NCBI GenBank assembly: GCA_905202485.1
Contig: CAJKRY010000002.1
Span: 71,465-135,464, forward strand
Source: an uncultured Methanomassiliicoccus sp.
GTDB taxonomy: Archaea > Thermoplasmatota > Thermoplasmata > Methanomassiliicoccales > Methanomassiliicoccaceae
Length of the DNA stretch: 64,000 bases
Direction: 5' to 3'
Shown here: in pieces, positions 26,902 through 35,198 of the stretch
Layout: every line of letters starts with the position of its first letter
How positions within the stretch are numbered: position 1 is the first letter of the stretch
Made by a program: the position numbers and the translations under genes
Notes under the pieces: model-generated
What the model was told of the DNA's origin: nothing
The model's input: only the letters and a program-made list of their open reading frames with translations
Database searches by the model: none

Positions 26902-27643
26902 GAAGTTTCTTCAATTCGTCTCTGGATTCCAACGCATCTTCCCATCCGCGGGACTCAATCACGTATCTTCTTGGTCCGAGTGCCTTGGTTACTGCCGGAA
27001 AGTCAACTGTTCCTTTCCCAATGGGAAGATGTTCGTCAGAAACTCCCATGTTGTCATGAATGTGCACATTGATGAATCTGTCTTTGAGCTTCAGGAATTC
27101 CTGCACAGTATTTGTTGTATTAGCGTGCCCGATGTCAAAACATATTCCCAATTCAGTGCTTTCCAGAAGACTGAGAAGATCTTCAGGCACTGTTCCCATG
27201 CACATCGGGCAGGCCGGCATGTTTTCAAATGCTATTTTGACACCGAGTTCGGCAGCTTCAGCTTCCAGCCTGAATAAAGAGGCTTTTGTAATATCAATGA
27301 CTTTAGATTTATCTACCATCCCCAGCGGCGACATGAAACCCGGGTGCACAGTCGCCACCTCGATACCCAGTTTGTTGCAGGACCTCATGCAGGCGATCAG
27401 CTCATTCAGGGAAGCTTCCAGCATATTCCTGTTAAGCGATCCGATATTGATGTCGCTCATCGGTGTATGTACAGAAAATGAAAGATCATATGACGGTGCA
27501 TATTCCAGAAAATCCGTCTCAATGTCTGGAAGGCTGTGTCTTCCTTCCGCCACAATTTCCCATGAAGAAAATTCCGAAGATATCTTCTCCAGCATGCTGC
27601 GGAATGAAAAATGAGAAAAGTACGGGGAGGATACGGCAATCAT
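26891..27643 (-). CDS. Sugar phosphate isomerase/epimerase-like TIM-barrel protein
   Basis: 250 residues of the xylose isomerase-like/AP endonuclease 2 fold: VHTPMSDINIGS, TVHPGF, IAFENMPACP, LGICFDIGHAN and INVHIHDNMG carry the metal-binding His, Glu and Asp residues. The reaction cannot be told from sequence. Its start overlaps the stop of the upstream RNA-binding gene. Confidence 0.82.
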   Translation of the reverse strand: MIAVSSPYFSHFSFRSMLEKISSEFSSWEIVAEGRHSLPDIETDFLEYAPSYDLSFSVHTPMSDINIGSLNRNMLEASLNELIACMRSCNKLGIEVATVHPGFMSPLGMVDKSKVIDITKASLFRLEAEAAELGVKIAFENMPACPMCMGTVPEDLLSLLESTELGICFDIGHANTTNTVQEFLKLKDRFINVHIHDNMGVSDEHLPIGKGTVDFPAVTKALGPRRYVIESRGWEDALESRDELKKLLSS

Positions 27644-28017
27644 TCTTCTTCCTCCCTGATTGTGCTTTCAGCCAGGTAATTGATTGTCTCGTCAATGTTG
27701 TCAGCCTGGATCACAACTGAAATACTGCCCAGAGCTGTGTGTTCATCCTGAAATGATATTTTTCCCATGAAAGCCGCCTGCTTATTAAGTGTAAAATGTG
27801 TTGAATCAGCAGATCTTCCCCTGAGAAGCACCGATCTCGCCGAGTCCCTGATCTGCGTGTCCCAGATAAGCTCGCGCAGTTTTTCTCCAGACTCACAAAC
27901 CAGTGTGAGATGCTCATCACCGGTTATCTCTCCCTCTGGAAAGATGTTGTGCATTGCCTGACACACTTTTTCCTTTTCCTCAGTGGGGTAGCATTCACAT
28001 TTGGCGGTAATAATCAT
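27640..28017 (-). CDS. RNA-binding protein of the COG1325 (exosome-associated) family
   Basis: About 125 residues, opening MIITAKCECYPTEEKEKV and continuing through NIFPEG to SARSVLLRG. This resembles the archaeal DUF54/COG1325 proteins predicted to be exosome- or RNA-associated. The start at 28017 drops eight residues of the longest frame and matches the family. It is divergent from the PolD small subunit gene. Confidence 0.72.
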   Translation of the reverse strand: MIITAKCECYPTEEKEKVCQAMHNIFPEGEITGDEHLTLVCESGEKLRELIWDTQIRDSARSVLLRGRSADSTHFTLNKQAAFMGKISFQDEHTALGSISVVIQADNIDETINYLAESTIREEEE

Positions 28018-28070
28018 AATACACTCTAACTGCCGAGGCATATAAGTATTTAGAGAAGAATGCGGAAGAC

Positions 28071-29522
28071 ATGAGAGACCGCGTGCTGGATGAATTATTA
28101 AATGAAGGCATTCTCTTGGATCCTGAGGCCGCAGAACTTGTATTGGCCCAGGCAGATCCTGCTACATATGTACGGTCCATATTAGCATCTATGACCCAGC
28201 ACCCGCTGGTTCTGACGGCAGAACACGTCAGGGCGTATTCTAGCCTCAATCCTACGGTGCCTAAGGTGCAGGTCAATCCCGTTTTGGAAGAACTAAGAAA
28301 GTCGCCTTCAGTCATGGCAAGGCCGAAAAGCAGCGATATCGAGATTATTCACGACATCACAGGCAATTCCACATGCGAAGGCACAGTCAATGATTTTGCA
28401 CGGTGTTTCAACGACCGTTTCAAGAAAATTAAGAAGATCCTTTCCAGAAGGCACGAGCTGGCCGGCTGCCTGCCTGTCGCCAAAGCTGTAAAGTATGACA
28501 GAGAAGTAAGAACCATCGGGATGGTTGCCGACTGGCATAATACCAAAAACGGCCACAAGATCATTGAGCTTGAAGACGAAGAGGGGAAGTGCACAGTTCT
28601 CATTCATAAAGATTCAGATTACATCAATGAGAGCATAGTTAATGATGAGGTAATTGGAATTGTCGGAAAAGCGACGAGCAAAGGAGATCTTCTGGTCTTG
28701 AAAGAGCTGATTAGGCCTGATGTTCCCATTTCCAACGCCATGGAGCCCAGCGATTCCACTTCTTCAGTGGCATTCATGTCTGACGTGCATGTCGGTTCCA
28801 ATACTTTTCTAGATGTGCAATGGGACAGAATGATACACTGGCTGAAGACTGAAGGCAAAGATGAAATTCAATATCTCGTGCTGCCCGGCGACGTCGTAGA
28901 CGGTATCGGCGTGTTCCCCGGACAGGAAGAAGAGCTGCGAATTGAGGATGTTTTCGAGCAGTACAGGACTCTTGCAGAACTGCTGAAAGAAGTCCCGGAT
29001 AATATTCAGATTCTCATTCAGCCCGGAAATCATGATGCAGTCAGACCTGCAGAGCCTCAGCCCACATTCCCTAAAATGATCTCAGAGATTTTCGATTCAT
29101 CATGCATGCTCATCGGAAACCCCTGCTCCATGAAACTGGAAGGACGTAAAATTCTTACTTACCACGGCCGCAGTCTGGATGACTGGATAAGTTCAGTGCA
29201 GGGACTGAACTACGAAAATCCTCTCGATACTATGAAAGAAATGCTTAAACGCAGGCATCTGGCTCCTCTGTATGGAGGAAAAACACCTCTGGCCCCTGAG
29301 AAAGAAGACCATCTGGTAATTGATGAAATTCCAGACATTTTCGTGACCGGACATATTCATGGAGCCGGAATAGACATGTATAAAGGCATCACCACCATCT
29401 GTGCATCCACCTGGCAGTCTCAGACTGCATTCCAAAAAATGCACAACTTCAGTCCTGATCCGGCTCTGCTGCCTATTGTTCATTTAGGAACCGGCAAAGC
29501 TAAAATGATGGATTTTAACTGA
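28071..29522 (+). CDS. polB: DNA polymerase D small subunit (DP1)
   Basis: Exonuclease subunit of the archaeal replicative polymerase PolD. The OB-fold region (about residues 140-225) is followed by the calcineurin-like phosphodiesterase with all metal motifs: MSDVHVGS, LPGDVVDGIG, PGNHDAVR, a YHGRS segment and TGHIHGAGID. The N-terminal helical part is short, and 483 residues is at the small end for the family. The DP2 large subunit is not in the window. Confidence 0.95.
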   Translation: MRDRVLDELLNEGILLDPEAAELVLAQADPATYVRSILASMTQHPLVLTAEHVRAYSSLNPTVPKVQVNPVLEELRKSPSVMARPKSSDIEIIHDITGNSTCEGTVNDFARCFNDRFKKIKKILSRRHELAGCLPVAKAVKYDREVRTIGMVADWHNTKNGHKIIELEDEEGKCTVLIHKDSDYINESIVNDEVIGIVGKATSKGDLLVLKELIRPDVPISNAMEPSDSTSSVAFMSDVHVGSNTFLDVQWDRMIHWLKTEGKDEIQYLVLPGDVVDGIGVFPGQEEELRIEDVFEQYRTLAELLKEVPDNIQILIQPGNHDAVRPAEPQPTFPKMISEIFDSSCMLIGNPCSMKLEGRKILTYHGRSLDDWISSVQGLNYENPLDTMKEMLKRRHLAPLYGGKTPLAPEKEDHLVIDEIPDIFVTGHIHGAGIDMYKGITTICASTWQSQTAFQKMHNFSPDPALLPIVHLGTGKAKMMDFN

Positions 29523-29573
29523 AAATGTGTGCTGCAGTAGAATATTGCTACTGTTTTATTACAAAGAGGAAGA

Positions 29574-29605
29574 TTTTATCGCATCAAGATAAAACTAATA
29601 TAAAC
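29574..29605 (+). promoter_or_regulatory. Promoter with adjoining inverted repeat for the coenzyme M operon
   Basis: TTTTATC, seven-base spacer, GATAAAA (29574-29594), a perfect seven-base inverted repeat, immediately precedes TATA-like AATATAAAC (29597-29605). The ATG at 29628 is about 27 bases downstream, so the message is probably leaderless. The repeat covers the position where TFB would bind and is a candidate operator; it could also serve as a weak terminator for the PolD gene. Confidence 0.5.
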
Positions 29606-29627
29606 TATATGGTGAAATCTAGCACAT

Positions 29628-30839
29628 ATGGGAAAATACAGCCTCACAAATGAGAATAACGGACTGCCTCGTACACTATACAAGAAGGCTCAGATTAACA
29701 TTACTTCATATCCCGGTATCTGGAAATATATTGACTGGCTACCGGTGGATAATGTTCTGAACGGATTTAATGGGGGCTGTGTGACTTATAAGAGCAGCGG
29801 TTTGTCCAAAGAACTGGGGCTGAATAATTTATACATAGCATTTAATGGGTATTGGCCGGAAATAAATGCAGATTTGAACACCTGCAGCTTTAAGGATCTG
29901 GAAGCCGGACCCACGGTGGAGATGCTTCATGAAAAGAAAGAGAAAAGAATTTTAACAGTTGCTTCCGCAGGCAATACCGCCAGGGCTTTTGCCAACGCCT
30001 GCCATCTGGCAGATATTCCTTTGCTGCTGGTTGTGCCGAAGAATTCCATTTCCAAGCTGTGGATTCCCGAGGAGACTCCCATTGACGGGATATTCCTGCT
30101 CTGCGTAGACGGCGACTACAGCGAAGCAATAGAAGTCAGCAATAAAATCTGCGAACTGAGAGAATTTGTTCCAGAAGGCGGAGCTAAGAACATTGCCAGA
30201 CGGGACGGCATGGCAACGGTTATGCTGGACGGCGCATTCAAAATAGGCAGGATTCCAGATTATTATTTTCAGGCTGTCGGGAGCGGAACCGGCGGCATAT
30301 CCGCCTGGGAAGCTTCAATGAGGCTGATCAGCGACGGACGTTTCGGCAGCAGGCTTCCTGTTCTCAAGCTGGCGCAGAATATTCCCTGCGCCCCGCTGTT
30401 TAATTCTCTTCACGGCGGTGTTTACAATAAAGACTGCCCCAGGGGAATGTACGACAGCGTTCTATTTAACAGAAAGCCCCCGTACAGCATTCCAGGAGGA
30501 GTCGCTGAAGCCCTCAAAGATACTAACGGCACAATTGACGGCATGACAAATGAACAGGCCGAGAAAGCATCACAGATATTTTACAAAGCTGAAGGTGCAG
30601 ATATCATGAACGCGGCCGCCATAGCTGTAGCAGCATTGATTTATAATTGTGAAACAGAAAAAATAAACAAAGATGACACCGTGCTGCTGAACATCACAGG
30701 CGGCGGAGAAGCATTATATAAAAAAGAGAAATCAATAAAATATCTTCAGCCGGACATGACGGTGAAACCGGAAAATGCAGATATTAATGAGATTTCCAAG
30801 AAAATCATAGACAAGCTGGAGGCCAGCATATATGCATGA
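29628..30839 (+). CDS. Cysteate synthase (coenzyme M biosynthesis)
   Basis: PLP enzyme of the threonine-synthase family that makes L-cysteate from O-phosphoserine and sulfite, the Methanosarcina-type entry to coenzyme M. Family features seen: SYPGIWKYIDWLPVD, VTYKSSGLSKELGL, SAGNTARAFA, GGAKNIARRDGMATVMLDGA and AVGSGTGGISAWEAS. The phosphate loop-type GGG is in NITGGGEALY. The lysine in TYKSS is the expected PLP anchor. Placement upstream of sulfopyruvate decarboxylase supports cysteate over threonine synthase. The N-terminal zinc-binding cysteines of some homologues are absent. Confidence 0.88.
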   Translation: MGKYSLTNENNGLPRTLYKKAQINITSYPGIWKYIDWLPVDNVLNGFNGGCVTYKSSGLSKELGLNNLYIAFNGYWPEINADLNTCSFKDLEAGPTVEMLHEKKEKRILTVASAGNTARAFANACHLADIPLLLVVPKNSISKLWIPEETPIDGIFLLCVDGDYSEAIEVSNKICELREFVPEGGAKNIARRDGMATVMLDGAFKIGRIPDYYFQAVGSGTGGISAWEASMRLISDGRFGSRLPVLKLAQNIPCAPLFNSLHGGVYNKDCPRGMYDSVLFNRKPPYSIPGGVAEALKDTNGTIDGMTNEQAEKASQIFYKAEGADIMNAAAIAVAALIYNCETEKINKDDTVLLNITGGGEALYKKEKSIKYLQPDMTVKPENADINEISKKIIDKLEASIYA

Positions 30840-31596
30840 GATAAATTCTCTCACCATCATCGGCGGGAATGACAAAGATGACAATTGCGATCTTATAGAC
30901 AATGTAAGAATATTGAAAGGAGAAATAATCGGAGTCGTGGGTCCTACGGGATCCGGCAAAAGCACGCTGATAGGAGACATAGAACAGCTTGCCCAGAGGG
31001 ATACGCAGTCCAGGAGGCAGATTCTGATTGATGATGTTGTGCCTGACAATGATCTGCGATCAGACCCGCGGAAAAAACTGGTGGCACAGCTGTCTCAGAA
31101 TATGCATTTTCTTGCAGATATGAAGGTCGACGAGTTTCTCAGAATGCATGCCAAAAGCCGCGGAAAGCCTGAGATGCTGTCAAAAGAGGTTATCGAAATT
31201 GCAAATACGCTGTGCGGTGAGCCTCTGGGGCCGGAAAATCATCTCACGGCTTTGAGCGGCGGACAGTCAAGAGCACTAATGACCGCCGACATTGCCAGGA
31301 TCAGCGATTCTCCCATAGTTTTGATTGATGAAATAGAAAACGCAGGCATCAGAAAACAGGAAGCCCTCAAACTGCTGTCTGGAGAAGGAAAGATAGTGAT
31401 TGTCGTAACCCACGATCCTGTGCTGGCCCTCTTGACGGGAAAACGCATTGTCATGGAAAACGGCGGAATGGCAAAAATCATCGAACGTTCTGGAAAAGAG
31501 CGCGACGTGTGCAGTAAGCTGGCCGAACTGGATGAAAGAATGATCATGCTCAGAGAGACGATACGCCGCGGTGAAACTGTGGAGGAATTAATCTGA
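30832..31596 (+). CDS. ABC-type ATPase inside the coenzyme M operon, role unknown
   Basis: 254-residue soluble ABC ATPase: Walker A GPTGSGKST, signature LSGGQSRALM, Walker B VLIDEIENAG (Glu present), switch His in VVTHDPVLAL. No permease is nearby, so it is probably not a transporter subunit. It overlaps the cysteate synthase end by eight bases and the following P-loop gene by four. The C-terminal tail (SKLAELDERMIMLRETIRRG) is helical. The tight coupling implies a job linked to coenzyme M synthesis or a connected metalloprotein. Confidence 0.75.
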   Translation: MHEINSLTIIGGNDKDDNCDLIDNVRILKGEIIGVVGPTGSGKSTLIGDIEQLAQRDTQSRRQILIDDVVPDNDLRSDPRKKLVAQLSQNMHFLADMKVDEFLRMHAKSRGKPEMLSKEVIEIANTLCGEPLGPENHLTALSGGQSRALMTADIARISDSPIVLIDEIENAGIRKQEALKLLSGEGKIVIVVTHDPVLALLTGKRIVMENGGMAKIIERSGKERDVCSKLAELDERMIMLRETIRRGETVEELI

Positions 31597-32291
31597 AGTT
31601 TACTGTTATCGCCGGCACTCCTGGATCCGGCAAAACTTCAGTGCTCTCTTCACTCACGAGCACTCTTATCAGCTTCGGCATGCACCCATCTATCGTAAAG
31701 GTCGACTGCCTGTGGACTGAAGACGATAAGAGACTGGGGAGACTGGGGGTTCCAGTCAAGGCTGCTCTTTCCAAAGACATGTGTCCAGATCACTTTGCAA
31801 TTTACAATACAGAAGATATGCTTGCCTGGGCTGAAAACAACGGATCAGATATTCTTCTCAATGAGACTGCGGGACTGTGCCTGCGGTGCGCTCCCTATCC
31901 GAATGACTGCCTAGCAGTATGCGTTATTGATATTACCTCAGGACCGAACAATCCTTTGAAAGTAGGTCCGCTGATGACTTCTGCCGACGTAGTGATGATG
32001 ACTAAAGGAGATATGGTCTCACAGGCAGAAAGGGAGGTCTTCAGAGAAAGAGTTCTGGAAGCTAATCCTACATGCACACCGATTGAAGCCAATGGTCTCA
32101 CCGGCAAAGGATCTGCAGAACTGGCAGAGATCGTCTCCCGCTCAAAGGATGTGTCGTCCGACATGAGGCTGAGAAACAACCCTCCATTTTCTATATGCAC
32201 ATTGTGCGCCGGAGAGACCAGAATAGGAAAGGAGTATCAGAGGGGAGTGCTGCGGAGAATGGACGGATTCACGGATTACCGTGGTGAATGA
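31593..32291 (+). CDS. Cys-rich P-loop NTPase (HypB/CooC-like) starting at CTG
   Basis: About 232 residues. The Walker A (VIAGTPGSGKTS) is reached only by starting upstream of the first normal start codon (GTG 31641). The sole well-placed option is CTG at 31593, overlapping the ABC stop as CTGA and preceded by GGAGGA (31581-31586) with six bases between. Distinctive cysteines: CLRCAPYPNDCLAVC in the switch region, and C-terminal CTLCAG. VMMTKGDMV recalls the NKxD region of HypB/UreG-type metallochaperone GTPases. Likely a metal-centre assembly NTPase; inference only. Confidence 0.68.
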   Translation: MKFTVIAGTPGSGKTSVLSSLTSTLISFGMHPSIVKVDCLWTEDDKRLGRLGVPVKAALSKDMCPDHFAIYNTEDMLAWAENNGSDILLNETAGLCLRCAPYPNDCLAVCVIDITSGPNNPLKVGPLMTSADVVMMTKGDMVSQAEREVFRERVLEANPTCTPIEANGLTGKGSAELAEIVSRSKDVSSDMRLRNNPPFSICTLCAGETRIGKEYQRGVLRRMDGFTDYRGE

Positions 32292-32292
32292 A

Positions 32293-32916
32293 ATGCTGGA
32301 GGAACTTCTTCCCGGCTACAACTGCGGAAAATGTGGCTGCCGGACATGCAGCGATTTTGTAGATTATTTGAAATTAAATCATGATGTTGAAAAATGTCCC
32401 TTTCTTCTGCAGGAGAGATTTAAAGAAAATAAAGAAAAAATAATCATTCTGCTTGAAAGCGGCGATGCTGAAGAAGAAATATACGGTGTTGTCGACGGCG
32501 TCAAAGCTTCATTTACCATACTGCCGCTTCCAGGGGAGCCGTCCTGCAGAGAAGACCTGTTTCCCATGGACCGCGAGACTGAGATCTCAGAAAACATGGT
32601 AATACGCTATCGCCCGCTCGGCTGTCCAATTACTCACTTTGCAAGAATTCTCAAAGTGTCTCACGGAGTAATAACCGTCCATATGATCGGACCGAGAAAC
32701 CTCATCGGCGACGACGGCTTTGAGCCGCTTGACATCGGCATATGCATGGTAGCCGCCTTTGAAGGCATAATCGGCAAAGGCACAGTTCCAAAGGTATGTG
32801 AAACTGTAAGATTTCTTCCAGACCACTGTATGATGGGGAAGGTGCATTCTGGCATTGTGGTCAGCATAGAGGGCAGAAAAATAAGGATTGAAGGCATTGA
32901 CCTTAAGGTGTGGTAA
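32293..32916 (+). CDS. Fe-S protein with N-terminal CdhG-type cluster domain
   Basis: About 207 residues. The N-terminus has a four-Cys [4Fe-4S] motif (Cys11, 14, 19 and 35 in NCGKCGCRTC to EKCPF), as in the PF04060 domain of CO dehydrogenase/acetyl-CoA synthase gamma subunits. The remainder, including YRPLGCPITHFARI and NLIGDDGFEPLDIG, is not recognised. ATG 32293 is chosen; GTG 32281 would overlap the P-loop gene end. The stop overlaps the comD start by one base (TAATG). Probably works with the two preceding NTPases. Confidence 0.72.
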   Translation: MLEELLPGYNCGKCGCRTCSDFVDYLKLNHDVEKCPFLLQERFKENKEKIIILLESGDAEEEIYGVVDGVKASFTILPLPGEPSCREDLFPMDRETEISENMVIRYRPLGCPITHFARILKVSHGVITVHMIGPRNLIGDDGFEPLDIGICMVAAFEGIIGKGTVPKVCETVRFLPDHCMMGKVHSGIVVSIEGRKIRIEGIDLKVW

Positions 32917-33416
32917 TGAAGAAAGCCGCGGAGATCATGGAAGGCCTGAAAGCCTGCAGTATTGAAGTTGTTGCCAGCGTGCCCTGCGTAAATTTATCAT
33001 CTTTGCTCAAAAGCCTCGATGATTCTGAGATCAGACATATTGCAGTATCGAGAGAAGAGGAGGGCGTAGGGATATGCGCTGGCGCCTACATCGGCGGCAT
33101 GAAGGCAGCTTTAGTCATGCAGAACTCTGGACTAGGGAACTCTATCAACGCCCTTGCATCTCTGGATCTGCTGTACCATATTCCCCTGCTGATGATTATG
33201 AGCCACCGCGGGGTGGAAAATGAGTCTGTATGTGCACAGGTTCCCATGGGAAAGCTGACAATTCCTCTTCTGGAAGACCTCGGAATTTCATATCTGGAAA
33301 TTAAGGAAGGAGATAACGGAAAAGATGCAGTGTTAAAAGCATGGGAACGTGCTGAATCGCAGCAGAAACCCAGTGCCGTGCTGGTAAAACCGTCTTATTG
33401 GAGAGAGGGTGCCTGA
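32916..33416 (+). CDS. comD: Sulfopyruvate decarboxylase, alpha subunit
   Basis: TPP-dependent step of coenzyme M synthesis: sulfopyruvate to sulfoacetaldehyde plus CO2. This half carries the PYR-type domain, with the TPP-activating Glu in VSREEEGVGICAGAYIGG and QNSGLGNSINALASL. Length 166 is normal. The ATG at 32916 shares one base with the preceding stop; comE follows with no gap. Confidence 0.94.
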   Translation: MKKAAEIMEGLKACSIEVVASVPCVNLSSLLKSLDDSEIRHIAVSREEEGVGICAGAYIGGMKAALVMQNSGLGNSINALASLDLLYHIPLLMIMSHRGVENESVCAQVPMGKLTIPLLEDLGISYLEIKEGDNGKDAVLKAWERAESQQKPSAVLVKPSYWREGA

Positions 33417-33974
33417 ATGAAAAGAATAGACGCACTGGAGATCATTGCTTCTGAATGCAGAGATGCTCTGATAGTCTGCAATATCGGATTCCCCTGCCGA
33501 GAGCTGTGCAGCGTCGGCGACAGGCCTGAAACATTCTACATGCTTGGATCAATGGGAATGTCATCATCCATCGGCCTGGGAGTTGCTGTGGCGGTGCCGC
33601 ATAAAAAAGTCATATCTATCGACGGAGACGGAGCCGTGCTGATGAATCTCGGTTCACTCTCTACCATTGCTTCTCTGGATCTCGATAACTACGTTCTGAT
33701 AATATTAGACAACGGAGCATACGGCTCCACCGGATCGCAGCCTACGTCACTCAGCAGAAAAGGAAGCCTCAGCAAAATAGCTGTTGGAGCAGGAGTTTCA
33801 TGCGTGCAGGAAGTTAAAGAAAAAGATGAATTAAAGGCTGCATTAAATAATGTTAAAAAAGGAGTAATTGTAGTAAAAATAGAAGTAGGGAACTCTCAGA
33901 CTCCTTTGGTTCCCTACAGTCCGGAAGAAATTAAGAAAAATTTCATGGCTGCAGTTTCTCGACGGGCTCAGTAA
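33417..33974 (+). CDS. comE: Sulfopyruvate decarboxylase, beta subunit
   Basis: TPP-binding half of sulfopyruvate decarboxylase. The diphosphate-Mg motif is IDGDGAVLMNLGSLSTIA, followed by LIILDNGAYGSTGSQ. MLGSMGMSSSIGLGVAVA is the conserved N-side loop. Adjacent to comD, as in other methanogens. Its 3' end overlaps the convergent methanogenesis marker 16 gene by 32 bases. Confidence 0.94.
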   Translation: MKRIDALEIIASECRDALIVCNIGFPCRELCSVGDRPETFYMLGSMGMSSSIGLGVAVAVPHKKVISIDGDGAVLMNLGSLSTIASLDLDNYVLIILDNGAYGSTGSQPTSLSRKGSLSKIAVGAGVSCVQEVKEKDELKAALNNVKKGVIVVKIEVGNSQTPLVPYSPEEIKKNFMAAVSRRAQ

Positions 33975-35193
33975 GCAGGAATGATTTATCCAGTAGCCTT
34001 GACTTAAGCTCTCTGGAGATCTTCAGAGCTCTGGCACGGTCTGACTGCCTGCATGCCACCGGGATTTCTCTCTCTACCCCGTCTATACATACCTGCACTT
34101 TTCCTAAATCTGCATGAAATACATCGGGACAGATTGTAGAGCACAGTCCGCAGTTGAAGCATTTATGTCTGTTGATGTCTGGTATTTCAGAAATAGCCGA
34201 CATCGGACAGGATTTCACAGCTCTGCAGACATCGCATTTCTTGCATTTATCAGCATTAACCTTTACAGAAAGAGATGTTTCCTTCCAAAGTTTTCCGTAA
34301 TCAATCTGGGCAATGGGTTTTCTCACTGAAACATCCAGAAGTGAGAGTTGAATCTGTTCATCCAGTACTCTGACGTTTTTAAGAATGTCATCATCAAGTA
34401 TCGGTATTGGCACTCCCCAGGAGACTATGCATTCTGGACCTTCAGAGGTCATGAATCCACCCATGTAATCAGGATCCATTTTCTTCATGTCGGCAACAGC
34501 AGTAAGGTTAGGAGACTGCTGCGTGGATCTTGTGCCGGTTCCTGTTACAAAACCTTCTGCTCCATTTACTAGGACTTTTGTTCCTATGCCTATCGTCTTC
34601 AGAGACGGGTCATTCTGAACCGGATTGATAGAACCGCAGCCTGAAAATGTTAATTCTTTATAATTAGGAGGAAATTCCAATGCATGGAAAATAGTTGTGA
34701 GCAGATGATCATGAGGATTAGTCATTGCAGAATAGTTTCTGAATGCATTTCTTGTGGACATCAGCTTTGCGTAGGGCATGTCCTCAAAGAGTACTTCTTC
34801 TGAAATCTGCAATCCATCTTTAGCAACAGCTTCCACATGAACAGGCTTGTTTTCCAGCATATCTCTGAAAAGCATTCCTGCACCGTAATTTCCAGCAGAT
34901 GCAGTGCCGAACACCACTGCTTCGATCAGATTGAGATTTTCATTTGGACACGGCCCTGGATGAGCACATACTCCATTAAGAAAAAGTGACTTTGCCTTTG
35001 AAAATTTTGAACCTTTGATCGAAATGGTAAATACTCCGTATGTACCGCTCATCAGTCCTCTCGTACCGGTAGTTACAACATCTGCTTCAGCTGCTTCCTT
35101 TTCAGTACAGTTTTTTATTTCCTGAGCTGTCATAACTACAGCTTCTCCAGCTGAAAGTTTTCTTTTAATTTCATTAAATGTACGAACAGTCAT
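33943..35193 (-). CDS. Methanogenesis marker 16 metalloprotein (COG1900 plus ferredoxin domain)
   Basis: 416 residues. The COG1900 domain (TVRTFNEIKRKLSAGEAVVMTA, TRGLMSGTYGVFTI, NGVCAHPGPCPNENLN) is followed by a two-cluster ferredoxin domain (CKKCDVCRAVKSCPM, CFNCGLCSTICPD). Relatives of this fold insert sulfur into aldehydes, for example aspartate semialdehyde in homocysteine formation. Convergence with comDE makes it a candidate for the sulfoacetaldehyde-to-coenzyme M step, which is inference. ATG 35193 fits the family better than 35211; the aldehyde dehydrogenase stop is just five bases upstream. Confidence 0.86.
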   Translation of the reverse strand: MTVRTFNEIKRKLSAGEAVVMTAQEIKNCTEKEAAEADVVTTGTRGLMSGTYGVFTISIKGSKFSKAKSLFLNGVCAHPGPCPNENLNLIEAVVFGTASAGNYGAGMLFRDMLENKPVHVEAVAKDGLQISEEVLFEDMPYAKLMSTRNAFRNYSAMTNPHDHLLTTIFHALEFPPNYKELTFSGCGSINPVQNDPSLKTIGIGTKVLVNGAEGFVTGTGTRSTQQSPNLTAVADMKKMDPDYMGGFMTSEGPECIVSWGVPIPILDDDILKNVRVLDEQIQLSLLDVSVRKPIAQIDYGKLWKETSLSVKVNADKCKKCDVCRAVKSCPMSAISEIPDINRHKCFNCGLCSTICPDVFHADLGKVQVCIDGVEREIPVACRQSDRARALKISRELKSRLLDKSFLLTEPVEKLQP

Positions 35194-35198
35194 CTGAA

